The position numbers and the translations under genes were made by a program. Positions 1 through 9,029 of a stretch of 13,895 nucleotides of DNA are shown here, piece by piece; the stretch's first letter is position 1; each line of letters starts with the position of its first letter. The stretch comes from Astrothelium macrocarpum (lineage: Eukaryota > Ascomycota > Dothideomycetes > Trypetheliales > Trypetheliaceae), in contig JAGEMR010000267.1 of assembly GCA_021030915.1 (NCBI GenBank), positions 1 to 13,895 on the forward strand, written 5' to 3'. The notes beneath the pieces are model-generated. The model ran no database searches. It saw nothing but the letters and a program-made list of their open reading frames with translations, and was not told the DNA's origin.

Positions 1-1743
1 TTTAATTTTATATAAAATTATTTTTTTTTAATTTTTTTATCAGATTTTTTTGATATATTTTATATAATTATTTAAATGAAATATAAATATTATCGTATAA
101 TATGATGAATTATTTGAATATTAATAATATTTCTGATATTTTTTTCAATATTTATGAATTCGTATGATAAATTTTTTATTAAATTTTTTGTATTTATTTT
201 TATTTTTTATTAATAAAATTTCGTATGAATAAAATTAGATTTTATATCAAAGAATTCTTCATATATATAAATAAAATATCCATTATTAAAAGAATTTTAT
301 TTAAATATATTTTATGATTTTATATTTTAAATATTATATAATAAAATGATTCTAAAAAGATATAAATTATATAAAATTGATTCCATTCATATATATTAAA
401 AATATTAAATAATAGAATATCAAAATGAAATTTAATATATTTATCGATATTAATTTTATATTTTAAAATTATATCGAAAAAAAAAAATCAAAAATTCTAT
501 TTTATATAATTATTTAATAGAATTATTTTTTCAATTATTCGTTTAAATTTCATTAAATGAAATAACGAATTACGATTATAAATAATAATATTATAAAATT
601 TTTTAAAAATTCCAAATATATAAAATTGATCTATTTTTTTTTTTATTTATTTTTTATTTAAATTTATATTTTTATTTTTTTTCCAATCATATAATTCAAA
701 TATTATTAGATTAAAAAGATTTTTAAATAAAAAATCTTATATAATGAAATTGATAATATATTTTTGATAATAAATTTTTTATTTTTATAAATTCCAATTA
801 ATATTTTATTTTTTCATATATTTATTTATTATAAAATAGAGAATATTATTTATATTTAAATTATTTATAATTAGAATATCAAATTTTTATACGATTCTAT
901 ATTTTTGAAATATCGGAAGAATGAATTTTTATTAATTCTTTTCTGAATATTCAATTATTATATAAAAAATAAAAAAAATATTCCGAAATTTTATTTTATT
1001 ATTCATATAATGAATATAAATTATAAAAAAAAAAAGATTATTTAATAAAATTTAGATATTAATAAAAAAATGGATATTTATAAATATAAATTAAAAATCC
1101 TTTTATATAATATTTTATTAATAATCATATTATTTTTGAATAAAAAAAATAAGATTTTTATTATTTAAACGGATTATTAAAATTGATATAAAATTCAGAA
1201 TTAAATAAATCATATGAAATTCTGATTATTTAAATAATTAAAATAGAAGATTTTGTATGATAATCAGATTAATCAATATTTTTTTAAAAATATTTTTATT
1301 AAAAATTCTTTTTAATATCAGAATTTTAAATTCATTTATTTTATACGTATTATTTATAGCCTTTTTATATAATTATATAAATTAAATATATAAATTTTTT
1401 TCGTATAAAAAATACGAATTTTATTAATAATATCATATATTATAATATAATATCGAAAATTTATATTAATATTCGATATATATGAATAATTTTTTTAATT
1501 ATAATAAAAAAATAATTATTCGTTTTATTTAATTAATTTATTTTTATATAAATCGCGAATATATTGATGAAAATCTGAAATTTTTTTTTCAGATTTTTAT
1601 ATATCAGAAATTTCAGAAAAAATAATAAAAGAAATTTCAGAATTAAAATCCATTATAAATAATATATTTTATACAAAAATCAGATAAAAGAATTTTTTAA
1701 TATTAAGATTAAATTTCGATAATTAAAATAAAATCGGAATTAT
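1..1743. other. AT-rich compartment without genes
   Basis: This block is almost pure A and T; three 60-base lines that I counted held 3, 6 and 10 G or C bases. No credible open reading frame is present on either strand. Homopolymer A and T runs and TA-rich stretches dominate, with no clear tandem unit. The remaining C bases are almost all preceded by T (TCA, TCT, TCC, TCG) or lie in ACG, and the remaining G bases are almost all followed by A. Such blocks in ascomycetes are usually repeat-derived AT isochores, often shaped by repeat-induced point mutation (RIP), or centromeric DNA. I see no recognisable transposon remnant, so the origin is open. A mitochondrial insertion cannot be excluded by eye. 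Confidence 0.85.
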
Positions 1744-1809
1744 CGGATATATCCCTGGATAATCCAGGATTATTATGCTATCCTATGTTATCCAAATAAT
1801 CCAGAATCC
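1744..1809. repeat. GGAT/ATCC-dense border of the AT-rich block
   Basis: Within these 66 bases there are three GGAT and six ATCC tetranucleotides. The last four ATCC copies start at 1780, 1790, 1799 and 1806, so they are spaced by 7 to 10 bases. The segment starts with CGGATAT and contains a 15-base inverted repeat, cctggat-a-atccagg, at 1754-1768. It lies exactly where the AT-rich block gives way to base-balanced DNA. A similar dense cluster, in inverted orientation, lies at the other end of the window. It could be an element terminus, a degenerate satellite or a repeat edge; its function is unknown. Confidence 0.6.
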
Positions 1810-2329
1810 TGCATAATGATGCCATACCTTAATGATCCTTCCGACCCCTGGTCTATAAAGAGTCTGTATTCCTCGTCTGGAGTCCATATCACCTCACTTG
1901 ACCTTTCACTTGTTTCACGCGAATTCTTTTACACCTCTCCCGACGGCTCCTTCACCCAGCTCGATATTTTGTTCACTATGCCTAAGTGTTTAGGCTATGA
2001 CAAGTTGGCCGAATTAGTTCGCTGAGGTGGAAGCTCACTTTTTGCATTTCACTTCATCTATTTTTCTGCCTGATACTGAATAGTGCTATAACCGAGACGC
2101 GCAAGCGGCACTCGTCGTTCTTCTAGACCAGGCGGAGTGCATATGCGTCCAGCTGCATAGACGTACGGTTAGCCACAAAGCTGCGCCGAAAGGAAGATTT
2201 GCAACGATGCGTCTGAATAATTTACTTCATAATTTCCCCAATACCTTCATTTGCTTTTGCTGTGCTGCATAGCAAATTTGTAGTAAATATCCCTGGCGCG
2301 TAGTACATGGCGCAGTGTAGTTCTCTGCC
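1810..2329. other. Intergenic, no gene recognised
   Basis: Base-balanced sequence between the GGAT/ATCC border and the decayed STAND remnant. A 69-codon ATG-started frame at 1816-2025 is present, but it has no recognisable domain and no low-complexity or compositional sign of being coding. I see no RNA gene or clear repeat. Confidence 0.5.
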
Positions 2330-2773
2330 ATGCGCAAACGCGATCATCCGATTCCGAAGGTTCTCAGGCGTCGGGATCCAGCCTCACACTCGCATACCGC
2401 ACCATCTTCGACAGCACAATCACCGGCACAAATACCAGCAGCAGTCCAGTCGACAATTGTGACCGTACGCTCCCCAAGCTCGCTCCTGTCGAATGCATAT
2501 GTCAACCAGACTCTTCAACGAGCACTACAGCAGCATCTGGACAAACTCTCTGACGCTGAGAAGAATCATTCCCGAACAGCGTCAAAGAACCCCTAAGAAG
2601 ATCATCTCTTTTCACACGTTCGGAAAATCGATGGAGCTCATGCACAGAGCTCGTTATTCTGGCTCAAAGCTGAGGGTCTCTCCATATCGCTTCGATTGCT
2701 CGATCTTTTTTGGGTGATATCGCCGTTGGCATTATTGGGCTATATTGTTTGGTGCCTTGAAAGGATGCAGTAA
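2330..2773 (+). pseudogene. Decayed N-terminal fragment of a fungal NACHT/STAND-type protein
   Basis: From the ATG at 2330 the frame gives a basic, Ser/Pro/Ala-rich start and then TLQRALQQHLDKLSDAEK, followed by TASKNP. It then hits TAA at 2594-2596. Reading on in the same frame gives EDHLFSHVRKIDGAHAQSS, a stretch with LRLLDLFW, and SPLALLGYIVWCLERM before the next TAA at 2771-2773. This series (a helix with ALxxHLxxLSDAEK, then ASKN, then a VRxxDxxHxxSS motif, then a leucine-rich helix) matches the order I know from N-terminal helical regions of fungal NACHT/STAND proteins. Homology therefore continues across the stop, which argues for a nonsense mutation rather than a true end. The stop could come from CAA to TAA, the kind of change RIP makes, but one site proves nothing. 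Some residues before SPLALL seem deleted, and no NTPase domain follows. A short expressed 88-residue protein ending at 2596 is possible but less likely. Confidence 0.6.
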
Positions 2774-3750
2774 CTTTAGGCCGATCTGACAGAGCTTAGA
2801 CTTCGGCGTCAGCAGAAACAGTTGCCAAAGTAAGTCCGATGAGGCGATTTGAACGAGAATATTGGGCGCAAGAGTGCGTGTTGTCTTGTAGAAAGAGCGT
2901 CATGTCCATGGCAAGTTTCGGTCATCAACAATGGCGGTGTCGTCCTTCATCTAGGGACAGGCGGTCGATGATGAGGCTTGCGCCTCGTGCTGGCCGAGAG
3001 CGGAAGAACTGAAAGGTTGCTAGAGCCGGATGAGACGAAGGATGAATAAGACGGCACGTGATTGGCAAATCGGGCACTAGACGGAACGTTGGCGGAACTG
3101 CGCACTTGCGCCACCAATCACGAGATAGATTGGCTCGATCCCCACAACAGCTATATTGAACTACCCAGGTACATACCGTAATTGATAGCGCAACTGAGTT
3201 CTGAATTATACCTAAGTATTTGGCTAACGAGACCATGCATAGCGGCATCAGGCGTGCATACACAGCCCCTACGCGCGTCCGATGGCTAGCCGGGCACCAA
3301 GTGGAGTCTTCCAAGCCACAACCGTCAATTTTTACAAGGCATATTCGCCCGTTAAAAGGTGCTTCACCTGTTGCTGTCGTAGATTCTCATTGAATTCTAC
3401 TTGTTCAAGTTTGATCTGACCCCCTATTACGCTAGCCACCAGGTATGAAAAGGCGCTGTATGTATTTTTCTTCCTCAAGCCACTTGTGCACATTTCCTAC
3501 GTGGAACGCATCGAATGGAAGTCTATGGCAGACAAGAGGTGTGGCGAGGGTGGCGCTGTCTCAGCCCTGTCAGCGCGTTCGCCGTCGCTCCATTCTGCCT
3601 GCCGAAATCCTAATATTGCGCACCGGTATGAGTCTTCTGAACTCATTCTCTTTACACTGTATTGCTCACTCGCTTTAAGCGATTCTATTGTTAATGGTAA
3701 ATATCCTTACTATCTCATATCTTCGAGCAGCATGTCCCAACATGTCAACA
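2774..3750. other. Intergenic, no gene recognised
   Basis: About 1 kb between the STAND remnant and the leader of the HET gene. A frame of 129 codons on the minus strand (2925-3314) begins at TTG rather than ATG and shows no domain. Short frames at 3445-3909 overlap one another in different phases and look like chance. It probably holds distal promoter sequence of the HET gene; I see no RNA gene. Confidence 0.5.
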
Positions 3751-3878
3751 GCCTCTCTCTTGCCTATCCACGTCCTCTTGCCGTCACGTAATCCCCCCTT
3801 TGCCCAGCCCCTCCAACAATCTCTCAATTACATTTTGTCGATACTTTTGAGTCCTTCAACAAACGTCTCTTGCGCGCT
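3751..3878 (+). promoter_or_regulatory. CT-rich promoter/leader of the HET-ankyrin gene
   Basis: The plus strand just upstream of the start codon is strongly pyrimidine-rich (CTCTCTCT near 3753, CCCCCCTTTGCCC near 3786-3798, CCCCTCC and ATCTCTCAA after that) and free of upstream ATG codons in its last part. CT-rich tracts just before the transcription start are common in filamentous ascomycete promoters. No convincing TATA box was found. The exact transcription start is unknown. Confidence 0.4.
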
Positions 3879-6800
3879 ATGTCCTCTGAATGTTCGATTG
3901 AACTTTTGAACGTCATTGAAAAAGCGCAGAGCCAAAATCTCTGTCCGAACCGTATATGGCAGGCAGCTTCACATGCCCGAGATCGGTGGCCTGACCTGGT
4001 GACCTCTCTCCAGCGCTTCTGCGCAATACTCCCGGAAAATGCCTTACAACATGAAGATCATTCAGCCTGCACTCTAGAATTCTGTGAGTTTTCGACTCGC
4101 AACTTTACAGCTGTTCAGCAATATCATGAGAAAAGACCCTACGAGGGGGAGGACCAACCCGAGGTAGCTAGAAATCATAAGAACAGTGGCATTTGCTTTC
4201 CCACCCGAGGTCTCTTTGACGATAGTCTACTGGTCAAGGCAGCTCGGGCAGGCAAGCTGACGACATGGCGCCTCGACGGTATGACCTTGCTTCAACATCC
4301 GCAACCATTCATGGCAATTTCACATGTCTGGTCGGACGGAACTGGAGGCGGAACCTGGGATTCGAAGCAAGTAAATGAATGCCTTTACACCTATTTCAAG
4401 GAGATCGCTGAGCGCTTCTCGTGTGAGGGTATCTGGTGGGATACATTGTGCGTGCCTACGGACCGAGACGTTCGTGCCCAAGCTCTCCAGGTCATGGACT
4501 TGAACTATGCCTACGCAAAAGTGACGCTCGTACACGATCGCTTCCTCCGTAAACTCGACTACGTGGATCCAGATGTGGCATGCTTTGCCATCGTCATGTC
4601 CGCCTGGTTTACTCGAGGTTGGACCGCTTTGGAATTGGCTAGGTCACGGAAAGTCAAGATCATCTTCAAGGATTCGATCAGGGATCTTGATCAAGATATT
4701 CTACGTAAAGCTACATGTGGTAGCTTGGCAATCACATTGATCCAAAACCTCAGAGATGGCCAAGTCTCCGGAATCCAAGACCTTCTAGTAACCCTCGGTC
4801 CTCGATACACCTCATGGGCCAAGGATAAGGCTACTATCGCGGGACTCCTGGCGGGTGTCTCCCAAAGCAATCCAGGAAAGCAGGCTGAGAATCGAGACAC
4901 TTTTCAGCGTGATATATATCAAGAGATTCTTAAGAAAGTGGGCAAAATTTCTCATGATCATTTACTTCACAACTCTGCTACCATGTCGGGTGGTTTCAGC
5001 TGGTGTGCAACGAGCCTTTTTGACCTTCCCCAATCGAATTTGGAGCCACGACTGCAGATACATGGGGATGGAGCAGTAGTGGGGCCTTGGAAAGTCTATC
5101 CATCCGAACAAGTCGATGTAGATAAATGCATCTGGGGTAACTCGCACGAACTTTTCGAGGCAAGGCTTCGCTTTGCACTCCAAAGGCGAAGCAAGAACCA
5201 TGTTTTATTGATACCGCCCACTCAGGAAGAAAAGGTAGTAGATGGGCAAGAGTTCGTTAGGAAAGGCCTCCTTGTAGAGGTTCTCCAAAAACATTGCTGC
5301 GGAGAAAAACTTTTCAAGAGCCAGTTTGCGGGTTGCTTGCATTTCAAAACTGTGTTTCAGAACAGCGATCGTGGCGTGACGAAGGAAGCTATGATTGGGG
5401 GCAACGTGGATGGTTGGGCGGGACTTGAAGAGACTGAGAATGCATGGCAAATAGTGAGCCAGAATTCCCTGCAACATACTGAATCGGTAGGATCCGGAGA
5501 CTTAGGGCTGTCGGTTAGAAAAGATAAGATGAAAGTGAAACAGGTCCATTTCGAGACAGACTGCGAACGCACTGTTGAGAACAACGAGGATCGGCAACAA
5601 GGCTCTTCGACGAGGCCAGAACCAAGGGGGGAAAGTGAGGCCAGGGCCAGTTCACCAAAACGTCCGTCGGGTCTCTACTTTGATCCAGATTGCCAGTGGA
5701 CTCCATTTCATCACGATGTTTGGCTTGGTCGAGTTGGCCATTCCATCAATGACGCAAAGAGCTGGAGCAACCCAAACAGGATCGGACAACAGGCCCTGCA
5801 CTTGGCAGCCGAGAGAGGTAACCTGGATATAGTCAAAGCAGTCCTGGAACGATGCGGTTTCAGCGCCGCCATTTTCAACGCCCGCGACAAAAATGGGCAG
5901 ACGCCTCTACATCGCGGAGTCTGGGGAGGCTCTGTGGAAGTCGTAAACTTGTTACTGGAGAATAGCAGGGGACTTGCGGAAGGCGATGTTATAAATGCTA
6001 AAGACAAGCTTGGGAATACAGCCCTGCATATAGCAGCTGATATGGGGCTGGAGGAGGTTGCAGAGTGCTTATGCGCACATGCAGGCACTCAAGTTCGGGA
6101 AATGGTCCAGGCTAAGGGACGACAGGGTCTAACACCATTGCATTGTGCAGCAATGAATGGAAAGTATGAAGTGGCAGAGCAACTGATCAGGCACGGGGCC
6201 ATGGTAAATACACAAGACGATCAATTCCGATGGACGCCGTTACATTGTGCTGCAGACAGCGGTCATCCCCGGGTAGTGATGCTTCTACTTAAAGAAGGCG
6301 CTGGAGTTGAGCATGTGGACAGTATTGGATGGACACCACTACATTTCGCGGCGATGAACGGTCACCAGCTCATCGCGAACATACTTTTGGACAAGAACCC
6401 TAATTTAGCGGAGTGTAGAGATAAGTATGGATGGATACCGCTGAACTTTGCAGCCATCAACGGGCATGGAGTCCTCGTGCAGGATCTTGCTAGGCGAGGC
6501 ATCCCGACCGACATCGAGCACGATCTGCTAGGCTGGGAGTCACTACGTCAAATAGTAGCAAACCAAGTACCAAAGGTCGCAGATATAGCTAATAATTATC
6601 CTCGAGAGCCACTCCACTTTAAAGGCATAAGTAGGTATCAATCGGCGTTCAAGTTCTTTGGCCAAAAGACGAAGAATGGAAGGAGAGAAAGGAATCCGAC
6701 AAGTCAGATTGGATTGAACGAAAACTTCGAGCGAGTGACAAGGAAACGCGAGAGTAGCTATCGACTAGGACTCCATTTGGCACATCTCATAGCAATGAAC

Positions 6801-9029
6801 GGACGGAACAGCGTCATTGTCCAGATCCTCAAACATGGTGCAGTTCCTTCTGATAGAAGGTATTGTAGCCCCACGATGTTACATTGGGCGAGTGTGAAAG
6901 GACTGAGTGAAACTAGCGCTCTGCTCCTTCAGTTGGGCGGCGACAAAGACGCCAAGGACGATCAAGGTCTGACACCCTTGTGGTGTGCTGCGCGCTGGTT
7001 CCAGCTCTTTGTGATGCGAGTGCTCATCGAAAACGGCGCCGACCCGGAGTGTGAAGACAAGGAAGGAAAGACATTGCTAACGTTTGCTATCACGAAAAGG
7101 GCCCAGGGGCTCGTCAAGTTTTTGCTTGGCACGGCTAATGCCCGGCCAAACTCGAGAGACAGAGATAATAAGACACCACTATTCCATGCCGTATCCAATG
7201 GTAACGAGGAGTCTGTTAAAATACTCCTTCAAACAGGTCGTGCTGACCCTAATGTAAAAAACTACCGCGGTGAAACAGCACTGCTCTGTGCTGCTGAACG
7301 CAGCTATACAAGCATCGCTAAGCAACTCCTTGAGACAGGAATCGTTGATGCCAACCTTTCAGATGTCAACTCCTTCACGCCGCTAGCGTATGCTGCCAAA
7401 CAAGGAAATGAGAGGCTCGTCGAGCTGCTTCTTGGTATAGGGCACGCTCAGCCAGATCCCAAAGAGGTAGAACTTTCAACGCCACTTCTTGCGGCTGCCA
7501 AAGGAGGATACGACGGAATTATCAAACGGCTATTAGATACGGGTGCAGTTGATGTAAATGCAAAAGATAGGCTTGGCCACAAGCCACTCGAGAGTGCTGC
7601 TTACCATGGTCATGAGACCATCGTCGAGCAGCTCCTTCGTACCGAAGCGATCGAGTTTGATGATGGGATGCCGCTCTATAACGCTGTTTTTATGGGTAAA
7701 GACGCGGTTGTCCGACTACTCCTTGAAACTGGACGATTTGATGTTGATGCAAAGGACGGCGCATTGTTGCTAGCCGCTGCACGTGAAGGACACGAAGGAG
7801 TCTTTAATTTACTCCTGGACCTCGGCCGAGCCTCAGTCGATGTGATGACGCCACATAACGAAACACCGCTATGCCTCGCCGCACAATGTGGGAATGAAAC
7901 TATAGCTGGGAAGCTTCTCGCTATAAGCCCGGCCGACATTGATCGAAAAGATTCTCGAAATCGGACACCCCTCAGCTATGCTGCTGAAAAGGGCCATATT
8001 AAAATAGTTAGGCTACTTCTCGAGAATAAGGCTATGATCGATTCGATAGATAAGCTCGGTAGGACGCCGCTCTCGCACGCTGCTGGGTGTGGAAATATGG
8101 AAATCGCTAGACTTACACGAATCCACGAGACGGGAAAGCCCGACTATGCTGCTCCGTGTGGAAGTGAAGACACCGTCAGACTACTTCTCGACATGGGAAA
8201 AGCCAAGATCAATTCCACGGATCTTCAGAAGCGAACCCCTCTATCTCACGCCGCCGAATCCGGTTCTGAAGAAATCGTCAGGCTCTTGCTTGGCGTAGAC
8301 AAAGCGAAAATCGACTTAGCAGACAAAGGCGGCCGGACGCCCTTATCGTATGCCGCGGAGATGAGACAAGTAGGCATAGCTAAGCTCCTTCTTGACACGG
8401 GAAAGGTAAATATCGACTCAAAAGACAAACTTGGTCAAGCACCATTGTTTTATGCCGCCTTCAACCAACGTCCAGATATGGTTAGATTGCTTCTAGACCA
8501 TGGTGGAGCACAAATCAAGCCAGTGGATAAATATGGCTGGACACCATTCAACGTGGCTGTTTGGCACGGAAGAACAGAAACTGTAAAATTTTTACTCAAC
8601 GCGGGCGATGTTGGGATTGACCTAGCAAATAAGGACGGAGATACGCCGCTTTCATGCGCGGCTACTTATGGGCATTGCGATCTTGTCAGTCCACTTCTTG
8701 AGACAGGAAGGGTCAGAGCCGAACCCAAGACAAGGACTGGTCGTACTCCGTTATTAGCTGCGGCAAAAGAGGGACATACAGATGTAGTGAAGCTGCTGCT
8801 TGGGACAGGTGGAGCAAGGACCGATGTAGTGGATAAAAGTGGTCACACAGCGTTGTCATACGCCGCTCAGATAGGAGATGAAGAATCCGTCAAATTGCTT
8901 CTTGACAGAGATCCGAGACAAGCCAACCGAAAAACCCTACCCCTCAACGAGACGCCGTTGCAGTGTGCTTCTCGATGTGATCGTGAAGCAGTTGTTAAAC
9001 TGTTTCATCGCTATGGGATTGTTGACTAG
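3879..9029 (+). CDS. HET-domain protein with about 30 ankyrin repeats
   Basis: A 1716-residue protein in one exon. I start it at the ATG at 3879 (G at -3). Residues 58-75 carry a His/Cys motif (H61, C64, C69, then EFSTRNFTAV). Residues 144-250 form the HET domain: FMAISHVWSDG at 144, GIWWDTLCVP at 184, NYAYAKVTLVHD around 210-220, and WFTRGWTALEL ending near 252. These match the three blocks of the family. Residues 255-525 are of unknown fold, and 525-630 are charged, low-complexity linker. Ankyrin repeats run from about 636 to the end in two blocks: seven mostly canonical TPLHxAA repeats to 884, a degenerate stretch 885-962, then about 22 repeats, mostly 33-34 residues, with TPLSYAA and LLLDTGK patterns. 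HET domains drive heterokaryon-incompatibility cell death, and ankyrin arrays bind partner proteins. Cytoplasmic recognition plus death signalling is therefore the likely role (inference). It has no signal peptide or membrane segment. Confidence 0.9.
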   Translation: MSSECSIELLNVIEKAQSQNLCPNRIWQAASHARDRWPDLVTSLQRFCAILPENALQHEDHSACTLEFCEFSTRNFTAVQQYHEKRPYEGEDQPEVARNHKNSGICFPTRGLFDDSLLVKAARAGKLTTWRLDGMTLLQHPQPFMAISHVWSDGTGGGTWDSKQVNECLYTYFKEIAERFSCEGIWWDTLCVPTDRDVRAQALQVMDLNYAYAKVTLVHDRFLRKLDYVDPDVACFAIVMSAWFTRGWTALELARSRKVKIIFKDSIRDLDQDILRKATCGSLAITLIQNLRDGQVSGIQDLLVTLGPRYTSWAKDKATIAGLLAGVSQSNPGKQAENRDTFQRDIYQEILKKVGKISHDHLLHNSATMSGGFSWCATSLFDLPQSNLEPRLQIHGDGAVVGPWKVYPSEQVDVDKCIWGNSHELFEARLRFALQRRSKNHVLLIPPTQEEKVVDGQEFVRKGLLVEVLQKHCCGEKLFKSQFAGCLHFKTVFQNSDRGVTKEAMIGGNVDGWAGLEETENAWQIVSQNSLQHTESVGSGDLGLSVRKDKMKVKQVHFETDCERTVENNEDRQQGSSTRPEPRGESEARASSPKRPSGLYFDPDCQWTPFHHDVWLGRVGHSINDAKSWSNPNRIGQQALHLAAERGNLDIVKAVLERCGFSAAIFNARDKNGQTPLHRGVWGGSVEVVNLLLENSRGLAEGDVINAKDKLGNTALHIAADMGLEEVAECLCAHAGTQVREMVQAKGRQGLTPLHCAAMNGKYEVAEQLIRHGAMVNTQDDQFRWTPLHCAADSGHPRVVMLLLKEGAGVEHVDSIGWTPLHFAAMNGHQLIANILLDKNPNLAECRDKYGWIPLNFAAINGHGVLVQDLARRGIPTDIEHDLLGWESLRQIVANQVPKVADIANNYPREPLHFKGISRYQSAFKFFGQKTKNGRRERNPTSQIGLNENFERVTRKRESSYRLGLHLAHLIAMNGRNSVIVQILKHGAVPSDRRYCSPTMLHWASVKGLSETSALLLQLGGDKDAKDDQGLTPLWCAARWFQLFVMRVLIENGADPECEDKEGKTLLTFAITKRAQGLVKFLLGTANARPNSRDRDNKTPLFHAVSNGNEESVKILLQTGRADPNVKNYRGETALLCAAERSYTSIAKQLLETGIVDANLSDVNSFTPLAYAAKQGNERLVELLLGIGHAQPDPKEVELSTPLLAAAKGGYDGIIKRLLDTGAVDVNAKDRLGHKPLESAAYHGHETIVEQLLRTEAIEFDDGMPLYNAVFMGKDAVVRLLLETGRFDVDAKDGALLLAAAREGHEGVFNLLLDLGRASVDVMTPHNETPLCLAAQCGNETIAGKLLAISPADIDRKDSRNRTPLSYAAEKGHIKIVRLLLENKAMIDSIDKLGRTPLSHAAGCGNMEIARLTRIHETGKPDYAAPCGSEDTVRLLLDMGKAKINSTDLQKRTPLSHAAESGSEEIVRLLLGVDKAKIDLADKGGRTPLSYAAEMRQVGIAKLLLDTGKVNIDSKDKLGQAPLFYAAFNQRPDMVRLLLDHGGAQIKPVDKYGWTPFNVAVWHGRTETVKFLLNAGDVGIDLANKDGDTPLSCAATYGHCDLVSPLLETGRVRAEPKTRTGRTPLLAAAKEGHTDVVKLLLGTGGARTDVVDKSGHTALSYAAQIGDEESVKLLLDRDPRQANRKTLPLNETPLQCASRCDREAVVKLFHRYGIVD
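8058..8220 (+). repeat. Collapsed ankyrin repeat pair inside the HET-ankyrin gene
   Basis: At residues 1394-1447 one ankyrin repeat runs GRTPLSHAAGCGNMEIARL and on to ETGKPD, then passes straight into YAAPCGSEDTVRLLLDMGK. The stretch normally found between TGKxx and YAA in its neighbours (ID.KDK.G.TPLS, about 13 residues) is missing. The reading frame is kept. The simplest reading is an in-frame deletion of about 39 bases between neighbouring repeats. Confidence 0.65.

Noticed and set aside
1816..2025. 69-codon ATG frame
   Set aside because: Short, no recognisable domain, and next to the AT-rich border; likely chance.
2925..3314. 129-codon minus-strand frame
   Set aside because: Starts at TTG, shows no domain and no coding-like pattern.
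3870..3878. TTG start three codons before the ATG of the HET-ankyrin gene
   Set aside because: A fungal nuclear gene is expected to start at ATG; the ATG at 3879 is in frame and has a purine at -3.
5711..6088. 125-codon minus-strand frame inside the HET-ankyrin gene
   Set aside because: Antisense shadow of the ankyrin repeats; the repeat periodicity explains the open frame.
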